A stretch of DNA of 24,314 nt from JARLFX01 sp036404255 (GCA_036404255.1 DASWOP010000032.1:1-24314); one strand, 5' to 3'; positions 1-8,004 are shown, numbered from the stretch's first letter. The notes: generated by a model from the sequence alone, not told the origin. Numbers and translations: made by a program.

Positions 1-210
1 GCTCAGAATGACTCGGCTACTCGGTTTGCTTAGGGTGACAGACGAAAGACAACGGCCTTCGTGGGATTGAGGGTCGTGCAGCAATAAAGACAAATACAGG
101 GATCCTTCGCTGCGCTCAGGATGACGACGCGTGGGGAGGCAAGAATCAACCCCTTCACTGCGCTCAGGATGACGGCGTAAGTGAAGGAGAGAGAAAAAGA
201 GAGAAGAAAA
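1..210. repeat. Non-coding leader with dispersed 'gctcaggatgac'-type repeats
   Basis: No credible gene is seen before the first CDS. The stretch holds three related repeat units. One is gctcagaatgactcgg at 1-16, which is found identically at 4394-4409. The second is cttcgctgcgctcaggatgacg at 105-126. The third is cttcactgcgctcaggatgacg at 153-174. The last two differ at one base over 22. Such short units, repeated between genes, are common in Acidobacteria-like genomes from memory. I see no strong promoter here; TTGAGG at 67-72 is only a weak -35 candidate. Confidence 0.7.
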
Positions 211-1590
211 ATGGCAAAGATTCCGTTTGGTCCGAACTACGATGAGATGCTCAACCCCAGCCTGATCAGCAAAGACGTGCGTGCGAAGGCGCTGAAGGCG
301 TTGAAGGACGACGAGCTTGATCCGGTGAACCTGTTCAACATCACGTGGAAAGACGGCAACGATAAGGTTCGCAAGGTGGTGCTGCCGCCGGCGCTGACGG
401 GCATTGATGCCAATGTGGTGGTGATGCTGGGCTGCGGATTTCCTTCGGGATCGCACAAGGTGGGGCCGGCGTACAGCACGCTGATCGAAGAGATGGTGGA
501 CGGCGATATTATTCCGGGCGTGCATACGATCCTGGGACCGTCGACCGGAAACTTTGGCATTGGGACGGCTTACATCTCGAAGCTGCTGGGCTTCCGCGCG
601 ATTGTGATTATGCCGGACACGATGAGCAAGGAGCGGTATGAGCGCATCAAGAAGTATGGCGGCGAACTGGAGCTGACGCCGGGGTCTGAGTCTGACGTGA
701 TCCTGACGCTGGAGAAGACGCGCGAGCTGATGAAGGATCCGAAGAACAAAGCCTTGGCGCAGTTTGAGCTGTTCCCGAACTACCGGTTCCACCGGCATGT
801 GACGGGCGGAAGCGCGATTGAGGCGGTGAAGGGCGTGGGCAACGGACGCATCGCGGGCTTCACATCGGCACCGGGCTCGGCGGGGACGCTGGCGGCGGGC
901 GACCAGATCAAGGCTGCGTTCCCCGAGGCGAAGATTGCCGCGCTGGAGCCGTATGAGTGCTCGACGCTGGCGAATGGCGGACGGGGACAGCATCGGATTG
1001 AGGGCATCGGCGACAAGATGTGCACGCTGATCCACAATGTGCTGAATACGGATTTCGTGATCCTAATCAAGGATGAAGAGACGGTGCAGGGCGTGAAGAT
1101 CTTCCACGACGGGCTGGAGTCTCTGGTGAAGGCGGGCGTGGATCGCGAGTTTGCATTGGGTCTGCGCGATGTATTTGGGCCGTCGGGCATATGCAACGTG
1201 CTGGGCGCGATCAAGCTGGCGAAGCATCTGCGGCTGGGACCGGGCGACAACGTGGTAACAGTGGCGACGGACGGATTCGACCGCTATAACTCGGTGCTGG
1301 ATGAGCTGGACAGCCGCTATTTGGAACTGGCGCCGCCGGTGCTGGATCGCTGGCTGCAGGACATCTTTCTGGGTGCAGAGGATGATCTGGTATTCGACTT
1401 CCGCAAGCCTGAGGTGAAGGAGCAGTTGTTCCAGCAGAAGGAGCGCGACTGGATCAAGTTCGGATACACGAAGGAGTTTCTGGACTCGATGCGGACGATG
1501 GATTTCTGGGACGCGCAGTATGCGAAGGTGCCGGGATACAACGAGAAGATTGCGAAGGCTCGGCAGGCGGAGCCGGTGCTGGTTGGATAG
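211..1590 (+). CDS. PLP-dependent lyase, cysteine synthase/threonine synthase fold
   Basis: A fold-type II pyridoxal-phosphate enzyme of about 459 residues, probably cytoplasmic. The Schiff-base lysine is most likely Lys83 in the motif GSHKVGPA. A glycine/asparagine loop (PSTGNFGIGTAY) follows in the position that holds the cofactor ring in cysteine synthases, and APGSAGTLAAG looks like the phosphate-binding loop. The protein is about 100-150 residues longer than ordinary cysteine synthases, with an extra C-terminal region after the core. Family members catalyse beta-replacement or beta-elimination on amino acids. Beside a YgeY-type hydrolase and a molybdenum hydroxylase it occupies the slot of diaminopropionate ammonia-lyase (YgeX), but its sequence is not YgeX-like, so that substrate is only a guess. 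The ATG at 211 is preferred; an in-frame GTG at 181 would add only a ten-residue charged extension. No clear Shine-Dalgarno decides between them. First gene of the cluster. Confidence 0.85.
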   Translation: MAKIPFGPNYDEMLNPSLISKDVRAKALKALKDDELDPVNLFNITWKDGNDKVRKVVLPPALTGIDANVVVMLGCGFPSGSHKVGPAYSTLIEEMVDGDIIPGVHTILGPSTGNFGIGTAYISKLLGFRAIVIMPDTMSKERYERIKKYGGELELTPGSESDVILTLEKTRELMKDPKNKALAQFELFPNYRFHRHVTGGSAIEAVKGVGNGRIAGFTSAPGSAGTLAAGDQIKAAFPEAKIAALEPYECSTLANGGRGQHRIEGIGDKMCTLIHNVLNTDFVILIKDEETVQGVKIFHDGLESLVKAGVDREFALGLRDVFGPSGICNVLGAIKLAKHLRLGPGDNVVTVATDGFDRYNSVLDELDSRYLELAPPVLDRWLQDIFLGAEDDLVFDFRKPEVKEQLFQQKERDWIKFGYTKEFLDSMRTMDFWDAQYAKVPGYNEKIAKARQAEPVLVG

Positions 1591-1640
1591 CTGAAGAGGT
1601 AACGCTCGGGTCTCATTGTGGGACCTGGGCTGGTGTGAAA

Positions 1641-1716
1641 GTGGGCAGGAGCGGTTCGCGCGTAGCGCGAATGCCCACCTTAACGACGATAAAGCCGTCG
1701 CGAAGATGGGGCACCC
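1641..1716. repeat. Two-stem hairpin followed by the repeat atggggcaccc
   Basis: An outer 7-bp stem pairs 1641-1647 (gtgggca) with 1672-1678 (tgcccac). An inner 7-bp stem pairs 1655-1661 (ttcgcgc) with 1665-1671 (gcgcgaa) around a 3-base loop. The two stems are stacked on the right and separated by a 7-base bulge on the left (1648-1654). Downstream lie gccgtcgcg (1694-1702) and atggggcaccc (1706-1716). Both words recur at 4470-4478 and 4516-4526 before the third gene of the cluster. It lies 50 bases past the first stop codon, so it could act as a terminator or mRNA-stabilising hairpin, but no T-run follows. I read it as a dispersed intergenic repeat. Confidence 0.6.
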
Positions 1717-1758
1717 GGATTCGTACCCGTACCCGCTGGATTTGAAGGAGAGACAACG

Positions 1759-4311
1759 ATGTATCAATTCACGCTGAACCAGAAAGCTGTCACCGTTGAG
1801 GGCGACAAGAGTCTGCTGGATTTTCTGCGCGAAGATGCACGGCTGATCTCGGTGAAGAGCGGCTGCGCGGATGGTGTGTGCGGGACGTGCTCGGTACTGG
1901 TGGATGGCAAGGCGGTGCGCGCGTGCAAGCTGACCGTGGCTAAGGTGCAGGGTAAGGCAGTGACTACGGTGGAAGGCGTCCCCGATGCGGAGAAGCAGGT
2001 CTACGCGTGGGCGTTTGGCGAAGTGGGGGCGGTGCAGTGCGGGTTCTGCATGCCGGGCATGGTGATCAGCGCGAAGTCTCTGCTGGACAGCAATCCAGCG
2101 CCAACAGCGCCGGAGGTGAGGTCGGCCATTCGCTATAACCTTTGCCGCTGTACGGGATATTTGAAGGTGGAGCGCGCGATTCAACTTGCGTCAAAAGCTT
2201 TTGCGAAGGGTGCTTCGCCTATTGCGGAAGATGGCGGAGGCAAGGTGGGAGCGCGGGCGCTGCGCGTGGATTCGACGGAGAAGCTGCTAGGTACGGGCGA
2301 GTTTGTGGACGACATGCAACTGCCGGATATGCTGCATGGCGCGGTGCTGCGGACGAAGTATCCGCGGGCGCTAGTGAGGCGGATCGATATTTCAGGGGCG
2401 CAGAAGTATCCCGGGGTGAAGGTGGTGCTGACGGCGAAGGATGTGCCGGGCGAGCGGCTGCTGGGGCACATTGTGCATGACTGGCCGGTGATGATTGCGG
2501 AGGGTGAGGAGACTCGCTACCTGGGCGATGCGCTGGTGGTGCTGGCCGCGACGACGAAAGAGGCGGCGCGGGAGGCGATCGAAAAGATATGGGTGGAGTA
2601 CGAGGTGCGGAAGCCTCTGCTCTCGCCGGAGGAGGCGATGGCTGAGGGCGCGCCGCTGCTGCATCCCAAGGGGAATTTGCTGGCGCAGACGATTATGAAG
2701 CGCGGCGATGTAGACAAGGCGATTGCCGAGGCGAAGTACGTGGTGCATCACCACTACTCGACGCCGCGGCAGGAGCATGCGTTCCTGGAGCCGGAGAGCG
2801 CGGTGGCAGTGCCGACGGCGTGCGGTTCGCTGACGGTGTATAGCGCGGCGCAGGGCGTGTATGACGACCATCGCGGGATTGTGGAGATGCTGGGCTTGCC
2901 GGACGAAAAAGTTCGAGTGATCAGCAAGCTGGTGGGCGGAGGGTTTGGCGGTAAGGAAGACCTCTCTGTACAGCACCATGCGGCGCTGCTGGCGTGGCAC
3001 AGCAAGCTGCCGGTGAAGCTGACGTTCACGCGCGATGAGAGCTTCCTGGTGCATCCGAAGCGGCACCCGATGGAGATGGAGTTCACCTCGGCGTGCGATG
3101 CGGAGGGAAAGATTACGGCGGTGAAGGCGCGAATCATTGCGGACACGGGCGCGTATGCTTCGCTGGGGGGGCCGGTGCTGCAGCGCGCATGCACACATGC
3201 CGCGGGGCCATACCAGATCGAGAATGTGGACATTGAAGGGCGCGCGATCTACACGAACAATATTCCTTCGGGAGCGTTCCGCGGATTTGGCGTGACGCAG
3301 ACGTGCTTTGCGGCGGAGAGCAATCTGAATCTGCTGGCGGAGAAGGTGGGGATTTCGCCGTGGGAGATTCGCTTTCGCAATGCGATTGAGCCGGGTGGTG
3401 TGCTCTCGAACGGGCAGATTGCGGACCACGGCACGGCGCTGAAAGAGACGCTGCTGGCGGTGAAGGATGTGTTCGACGCGAACCCCGGCGCGGGCATTGC
3501 GTGTGCGTTCAAGAACAGCGGCAAGGGGGTGGGCGTGCCGGATACCGGGCGCGTGAAGCTGATGGTGCAGGATGGCGGCGTGGTGATCTGCACGAGCGCG
3601 GCCTGCATGGGGCAGGGGCTGGCGACGGTGCTGAAGCAGATTGTGGCGCAGGCGGCGGGCGTGCCGATGGCGGTGGTGAGCGTGCATGCGCCGGATACCG
3701 CAGTGACACCGAACAGCGGGACGAGTACGGCATCGCGGCAGACGCTGGTGACGGGCGAGGCGGCTCGGCGGGCGGGCGATGCGCTGAAAGATGCGCTGGC
3801 CGAGCATGAGCTGAGCGAGTTGGAAGGGCAGGAGTTCTACCGCGAGTACGATTGCGTGACCGATCCGATGACTTCGGACAAGCCGAACCGGCTGAGCCAT
3901 ATTGCGTATGGATATGCGACGCAGGTGGTGCTGCTGGATGAAAAGGGTAAGGTGAAGCGCGTGATTGCGGCGCACGATGTGGGCAAGGCGATCAATCCCA
4001 ATGGCGTGGAAGGGCAGATTGAAGGCGGCGTGGTGATGGGCCTGGGCTATGCGCTGACGGAGAACTTCAAGGTGAAGGATGGCGCACCGGCGGTGACGCT
4101 GGGGACTCTGGGGTTGTGGCGCTCGACGCAGGTGCCCGAGATTGAATGCATTTTGATCGAAAAGAATGATCCGACGCTGACGTATGGGGCGAAGGGTGTG
4201 GGAGAGATTGTGAGCGTGACGACGGCTCCGGCGGTGGCTTGCGCGTACTTCCGGCGGGATGGGGTTTTGCGGACGAGTTTGCCGTTGACGGGGACGCCTT
4301 ATAGCCGGTGA
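1759..4311 (+). CDS. Molybdenum hydroxylase, [2Fe-2S]-Moco, aldehyde oxidoreductase / Se-dependent Mo hydroxylase type
   Basis: An 850-residue xanthine-oxidase-family enzyme in which the iron-sulfur and molybdopterin parts are one chain. The plant-type [2Fe-2S] cluster uses Cys36, Cys41, Cys44 and Cys56. The second cluster uses Cys94, Cys97, Cys129 and Cys131 (QCGFC, NLCRCTGY). The Moco domains follow from about residue 165, with GGGFGGKE, GAFRGFG and the catalytic glutamate at 816 in AKGVGE near the C-terminus. There is no FAD domain, so electrons would leave to a separate acceptor, as in Desulfovibrio aldehyde oxidoreductase. Length and layout match the 'selenium-dependent molybdenum hydroxylase 1' / XdhD group, which is known by association with YgeY and related genes. 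No selenocysteine is implied, since the frame has no internal TGA. AAGGAG at 1745-1750 supports this ATG. The substrate is unknown (purine, aldehyde or N-heterocycle). No Moco-insertion chaperone is in the window. Confidence 0.9.
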   Translation: MYQFTLNQKAVTVEGDKSLLDFLREDARLISVKSGCADGVCGTCSVLVDGKAVRACKLTVAKVQGKAVTTVEGVPDAEKQVYAWAFGEVGAVQCGFCMPGMVISAKSLLDSNPAPTAPEVRSAIRYNLCRCTGYLKVERAIQLASKAFAKGASPIAEDGGGKVGARALRVDSTEKLLGTGEFVDDMQLPDMLHGAVLRTKYPRALVRRIDISGAQKYPGVKVVLTAKDVPGERLLGHIVHDWPVMIAEGEETRYLGDALVVLAATTKEAAREAIEKIWVEYEVRKPLLSPEEAMAEGAPLLHPKGNLLAQTIMKRGDVDKAIAEAKYVVHHHYSTPRQEHAFLEPESAVAVPTACGSLTVYSAAQGVYDDHRGIVEMLGLPDEKVRVISKLVGGGFGGKEDLSVQHHAALLAWHSKLPVKLTFTRDESFLVHPKRHPMEMEFTSACDAEGKITAVKARIIADTGAYASLGGPVLQRACTHAAGPYQIENVDIEGRAIYTNNIPSGAFRGFGVTQTCFAAESNLNLLAEKVGISPWEIRFRNAIEPGGVLSNGQIADHGTALKETLLAVKDVFDANPGAGIACAFKNSGKGVGVPDTGRVKLMVQDGGVVICTSAACMGQGLATVLKQIVAQAAGVPMAVVSVHAPDTAVTPNSGTSTASRQTLVTGEAARRAGDALKDALAEHELSELEGQEFYREYDCVTDPMTSDKPNRLSHIAYGYATQVVLLDEKGKVKRVIAAHDVGKAINPNGVEGQIEGGVVMGLGYALTENFKVKDGAPAVTLGTLGLWRSTQVPEIECILIEKNDPTLTYGAKGVGEIVSVTTAPAVACAYFRRDGVLRTSLPLTGTPYSR

Positions 4312-4568
4312 TGGAAAGTTACAAGATGGAGTGGTTCAGCGGAAGCTTGATGCGGTATGGGTGACGCTGGGTTCGTCTGGATTCTTCGGCTTCGCTCAGA
4401 ATGACTCGGTTGGAATTGGTGGTGGGCCGGGAAGAGTGATGACGCTGAAAGATTTGCGCGCGTCGCGCGGCCGTCGCGTTGCGACGCTATCCCACTCATC
4501 GCAAAAGCGCAATGAATGGGGCACCCAGAGTTGTGGCGGGATAAAAGAAGATGAGGAGTGTTGCAACG
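4312..4568. repeat. 257-bp spacer filled with dispersed repeats and a hairpin
   Basis: No gene is supported here; the short + strand ORF across it is not credible. It contains gctcagaatgactcgg (4394-4409), an exact copy of positions 1-16, and gccgtcgcg (4470-4478). An imperfect 9-bp stem pairs 4491-4499 (cccactcat) with 4512-4520 (atgaatggg), stacked on CGC/GCG (4500-4502 with 4507-4509) around AAAA. atggggcaccc (4516-4526) overlaps the right arm. The same set of elements precedes the molybdenum hydroxylase gene. A Shine-Dalgarno GAGGAG at 4553-4558 ends the spacer. Confidence 0.65.
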
Positions 4569-5759
4569 ATGTTGAACGCAGAACGTGAGCAGAAGGTCAT
4601 TGGGTTGTGTCAGACGCTGATTCAGAAACAGAGCTATTCCGGGCAGGAAGATGGCGTGGCGGCTCTGGTGGCGAAGGCGTTTGAGGAGTTGGGCTACGAC
4701 GAGGTTGTGGTCGACGAGTACGGCAATGTGCTGGGTCGCATCAAGGGCAAGCGACCGGGGAAGACGATTCTGTTTGACGGGCATATCGATACGGTGCCGG
4801 TGCCTGATCCATCGAAGTGGACGCATGAGCCGTTTGGCGGCGAGATCGCGGACGGGAAGATATGGGGGCGCGGGACCTCTGACATGAAGGGCGCTGTGGC
4901 TTCGATGATTTCGGCGGCGGGATTTTTCGCGGCGGATACGGCGCGGGATTTTGCGGGCGAGATCTATGTGGCTGGCGTGGTGCATGAAGAGTGTTTCGAG
5001 GGTGTGGCGGCCCGGAAGATCAGCGAGCGCATCAAGCCGGATTATGTGGTGATCGGGGAATCTTCCGAGATGAACCTGAAGCGCGGGCAGCGAGGGCGCG
5101 CGGAGATTGTGGTGGAGACGTTTGGCAAGCCGGCGCACTCGGCGAATCCGAGGGCTGGCATCAACGCGGTGTACAAGATGGCGGAGCTGATTCGTGAGAT
5201 TGCGAAGCTGAAGGCTCCGGTGCATGCGGTGCTGGGCGAGGGGATTCTGGAACTGACGGACATTAAGTCTTCGCCGTACCCGGGAGCTTCGGTGGTGCCG
5301 GATTATTGCCGCGCGACGTATGATCGCCGGTTGCTGGTGGGCGAGACGAAGGAGACGGTGCTGCAGCCGCTGCTGGCGCTGATCGCGGAGTTGAAGAGCA
5401 GGGATCCGCAGTTCGATGCGCGGGTACACTTCGCGGCAGATGTGCAGAAGTGCTACACGGGGAACGATATTGGCGATGAGCGGTTCTTCCCGGGGTGGGT
5501 CTACGACGCGGACGATGAGTTTGTGCAGGCGGCGCTGGCCGGGCTGCGCGGCGCGGGATTGACGCCGGAGCTGACGCAGTATTCGTTCTGCACCAACGGC
5601 AGCCACTATGCGGGCGAGGCGGGGATCAAGACGGTGGGATTTGGACCGTCGCGGGAGAATCTGGCGCATACGATTGACGAACACATTGCGGTGGACGAAC
5701 TGCTGAAGTCCGCCGAGGGTTACTACGGCATTCTGCAAGCTGTTTTCCAGAAGGGGTAA
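4569..5759 (+). CDS. ygeY: YgeY-family M20 metallohydrolase (deacylase/peptidase)
   Basis: A 396-residue cytoplasmic di-zinc hydrolase of the M20 (ArgE/DapE/carboxypeptidase G2) family. Metal and catalytic residues are visible: His72 and Asp74 in DGHIDTV, Asp105 in GRGTSDMKG, Glu140-Glu141 in HEEC, Glu164 in VIGES, and His367 in AHTIDEH. From memory, the segments KRGQRGR, RRLLVGET and SFCTNGSHYAG match YgeY, the family named for its link to selenium/molybdenum hydroxylase loci, more closely than DapE or ArgE. Family members hydrolyse N-acyl or N-carbamoyl bonds; the YgeY substrate is not firmly established. The ATG at 4569 is preferred over 4551 because GAGGAG at 4553-4558 sits about 10 bases upstream and would lie inside the longer frame. 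The next gene follows after 4 bases, so the two are surely cotranscribed. Confidence 0.85.
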   Translation: MLNAEREQKVIGLCQTLIQKQSYSGQEDGVAALVAKAFEELGYDEVVVDEYGNVLGRIKGKRPGKTILFDGHIDTVPVPDPSKWTHEPFGGEIADGKIWGRGTSDMKGAVASMISAAGFFAADTARDFAGEIYVAGVVHEECFEGVAARKISERIKPDYVVIGESSEMNLKRGQRGRAEIVVETFGKPAHSANPRAGINAVYKMAELIREIAKLKAPVHAVLGEGILELTDIKSSPYPGASVVPDYCRATYDRRLLVGETKETVLQPLLALIAELKSRDPQFDARVHFAADVQKCYTGNDIGDERFFPGWVYDADDEFVQAALAGLRGAGLTPELTQYSFCTNGSHYAGEAGIKTVGFGPSRENLAHTIDEHIAVDELLKSAEGYYGILQAVFQKG

Positions 5760-5763
5760 CGAG

Positions 5764-7362
5764 ATGAAGATTTTGATTCAGAACGGCAGCATCATTGACG
5801 GCTCTGGCGAGCCTCGCTATGCAGCGAACGTGGTGGTGGAAGGCGAGCGGATCGCAGAGATTGGCGATGTGAAGGCGACGGATGCGTTTGACCAGGTGCT
5901 GGATGCGAAGGGCATGATCGTAGCACCGGGATTCATCGATACGCATAGTCATTCTGATTTAGAAGTGGCGCTGAATCCGTATGTGGAGGCGAAGATTCGC
6001 CAAGGGGTGACGACGGAGCTGCTGGGGCAGGATGGCATCTCGATGGCACCGCTGCCGAAGAAGTATATTTCGCCGTGGCGCAAGAATCTGGCCGGGCTGG
6101 ATGGCGTGACGGACGAGCAGGTGTGGGATTACGAGACCACGGAAGGCTATCTCGCGATGATCGAGAAGAGCGGCGTGGGGTTGAACGAGAGCTACCTGGT
6201 GCCGCATGGCAATGTGCGCATGGAGGGCATGGGGCTGGACAATCGGAAGCCGACGCCGGCGGAGCTGGCGACGATGTGCGATGTGACGCGGCGCGAGATG
6301 GAGGCGGGCGCGTATGGATTGTCGACGGGCCTGATCTACATGCCGTGCGCGTATGCCGACACGGCGGAGGTGATCGAGCTGTGCAAGGTGGTGGCGGAGT
6401 TTGATGGCGCGTTCGTGGTGCATCAGCGGAGTGAGGCGGACACGATCCTGGAGTCGATGGAAGAGGTGATCGAGATCGGGCGGCAGTCCGGCGTGAAGAT
6501 CCACTTCTCGCACTTCAAGGTGTGCGGGCGCAAGAACTGGCCGCTGATCGACAAGGTGGTGGCGTTGCTGGACAGCGCGTCTGCGGAGGGGATTCGCACG
6601 TCGTTTGACCAGTATCCGTATGTGGCGGGAAGCACGATGCTGGGTGTGATTCTGCCGCCGTGGGCGCATGATGGCGGCACGGACAAGCTGATGGAGCGAC
6701 TGGCAAGCCCGCAGATGCGTAAGAAGATGGTCGAAGACATTGAGGCGGGGATTCCGGGTTGGGATAATTTTGTGGACTTCGCCGGGCTGGACCAGATCTT
6801 TGTGACCAGCGTGAAGACGGAGGCCAACCAGGACCTGGTGGGTAAGAGTCTGCTGGAGATTGGCGAGATGCGCGGGAAGAACGCGTATGATGCGACGTTT
6901 GACCTGCTGCTGGCGGAAGAGAACGCAGTGGGCATGGTGGATTTCTACGGCACGGAGGAGCATGTGATCCGGTTCCTGCAGAGGCCGGAGCAGAATCTTT
7001 GCACGGATGGATTGCTCGGCGGGAAGCCGCATCCGCGGGTGTTTGGATCGTTCCCGCGCGTGCTGGGCAAGTATGTGCGCGAAGAGAAGGCGCTGACGCT
7101 GGAGGATGCGGTGCGGAAGATGACTTCGAAACCGGCGGCGGTGTTTGGCTACAAGGGGCGCGGGCTGCTGAAGAAGGGGAATTTTGCGGACATCGTGGTC
7201 TTCAATCCGGAGACGGTGATCGACAAGGGAACGTTTGTCGATCCGGTGCAGTTCCCGGTGGGCATCCAGCATGTGCTGATTAACGGCAATGCGGTGATGA
7301 AGGATGGCGCGTACGAGCGCAATCTGGCGGGCAAGGTGCTGCGGATGACGGACGCAGATTAG
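5764..7362 (+). CDS. D-aminoacylase-type amidohydrolase (N-acyl-D-amino-acid deacylase family)
   Basis: A 532-residue amidohydrolase-superfamily enzyme with a split N/C-terminal beta-sandwich around a TIM barrel. The first metal pair is His61/His63 in GFIDTHSHSD. Further ligands match characterised D-aminoacylase in both context and number: His220 (VVHQRSE) and His250 (HFSHFK). An aspartate at 415 (CTDGLLGG) sits in the usual catalytic position before KPHPRVFG. One oddity is that the cysteine that bridges or binds zinc in classical D-aminoacylases (GNCG) is replaced by Asp90 in GQDG. The family cleaves N-acyl or N-carbamoyl groups from D-amino acids; related branches are annotated as dihydroorotase or hydantoinase. 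In this cluster it takes the place that the hydantoinase HyuA holds in ygeXY-type loci. It starts 4 bases after the YgeY-like gene, with AGGGG at 5752-5756 as ribosome site. Its stop lies 3 bases from the stop of a convergent gene. Confidence 0.85.
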   Translation: MKILIQNGSIIDGSGEPRYAANVVVEGERIAEIGDVKATDAFDQVLDAKGMIVAPGFIDTHSHSDLEVALNPYVEAKIRQGVTTELLGQDGISMAPLPKKYISPWRKNLAGLDGVTDEQVWDYETTEGYLAMIEKSGVGLNESYLVPHGNVRMEGMGLDNRKPTPAELATMCDVTRREMEAGAYGLSTGLIYMPCAYADTAEVIELCKVVAEFDGAFVVHQRSEADTILESMEEVIEIGRQSGVKIHFSHFKVCGRKNWPLIDKVVALLDSASAEGIRTSFDQYPYVAGSTMLGVILPPWAHDGGTDKLMERLASPQMRKKMVEDIEAGIPGWDNFVDFAGLDQIFVTSVKTEANQDLVGKSLLEIGEMRGKNAYDATFDLLLAEENAVGMVDFYGTEEHVIRFLQRPEQNLCTDGLLGGKPHPRVFGSFPRVLGKYVREEKALTLEDAVRKMTSKPAAVFGYKGRGLLKKGNFADIVVFNPETVIDKGTFVDPVQFPVGIQHVLINGNAVMKDGAYERNLAGKVLRMTDAD

Positions 7363-7365
7363 GCT

Positions 7366-8004
7366 TTATGGCTGCGGTTGTGGTGAGGGTGCTCCGGAGA
7401 GTTGCAGGGTCTTCACGATGATGTCGGCGCAGCGGTCGACGCCGAGGGTGCTGTTCAGGCCGAGGTGATACATCCTGCGGTCGAGGCCGTCACAGCCGTA
7501 GTAAGTTTTCGTGTAGCGGGCGCGGTCGGCGTCCATCTTTTGCAGAAGACCGCGGAGATCCTTTTCCTGAGGGTGGCGGACCTTCATTCGCTCCAGTTTT
7601 TCTGCCAGCGGCGCATAGATGGCGACGTGAAGCACGTGCGGATGGCGGCGCAGCACGCACTGGGAACTGCGTCCGATGATGACGCATTTGCCAGCTTCCG
7701 CTGCCTGTTTAATGACGCTTTCCGTTAATTTCTGCATCAGGTCATAGTCAACGGGGATGGCAGGCGATTTCTCGAGATCCATGGAGGGATCGCCGTTGCG
7801 GAAGCCGTACAGAACGCGCTCCCACCAGGCGAAGGAGCGCTCGTCGGCACTCTCTGCCCATTTGCGATCTACCTTTTCCATCGTGGTGGCGTGCTCGATG
7901 ATCTGCTTGTCCACGCATACCCAGTCGAGCAGGTCTGCCACCTTGCGACCGATGTCGGCGCCACCGCTGCCATATTCTCTTGCAATGGTTACAACGTTGA
8001 ACAT
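7366..8004 (-). CDS. Cytidylate kinase-like family protein
   Basis: A 212-residue protein of the cytidylate-kinase-like P-loop family (AAK6/Cytidylate_kin2). The N-terminus reads VVTIAREYGSGGADIGRKVAD, with the atypical phosphate-binding loop REYGSGG in place of GxxxxGK. Further conserved parts are VDKQIIEHA, CVIIGRSSQCVLRR at about residue 110-125 and the charged lid-like stretch around DADRARYTKTYYG. Family members are thought to phosphorylate nucleotides, but few have been assayed and the true substrate is unclear. The ATG at 8004 is chosen over the upstream GTG at 8013 because AGGGG (8013-8017) lies 8 bases before the ATG and overlaps the GTG. It is the last gene of the minus-strand block, 148 bases after bcsAB. 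It is convergent with the amidohydrolase, with only 3 bases between stops. Confidence 0.8.
   Translation of the reverse strand: MFNVVTIAREYGSGGADIGRKVADLLDWVCVDKQIIEHATTMEKVDRKWAESADERSFAWWERVLYGFRNGDPSMDLEKSPAIPVDYDLMQKLTESVIKQAAEAGKCVIIGRSSQCVLRRHPHVLHVAIYAPLAEKLERMKVRHPQEKDLRGLLQKMDADRARYTKTYYGCDGLDRRMYHLGLNSTLGVDRCADIIVKTLQLSGAPSPQPQP

Noticed and set aside
1063..2184. 373-codon - strand frame spanning the end of the PLP gene, the spacer and the start of the Mo hydroxylase gene
   Set aside because: It crosses two good genes and a repeat hairpin, and its translation is Arg/His/Leu-rich without conserved motifs.
2392..3975. Long open frame (527 codons) on the - strand inside the molybdenum hydroxylase gene
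   Set aside because: It is antisense to a gene with clear conserved motifs. Its product is Arg/His/Leu-rich with no family resemblance, a usual effect of GC-rich codon bias.
4299..5738. 479-codon - strand frame opposite the YgeY-like gene
   Set aside because: Same antisense shadow pattern, Arg/His-rich, covering a well supported M20 enzyme and a repeat-filled spacer.
5959..7272. 437-codon - strand frame opposite the amidohydrolase gene
   Set aside because: Composition-driven antisense frame with no recognisable domain or ribosome site; the + strand gene carries all metal-binding motifs.
7363..7365. Terminator between the convergent amidohydrolase and kinase genes
   Set aside because: Only 3 bases separate the stops and no hairpin with a T-run was seen around them.
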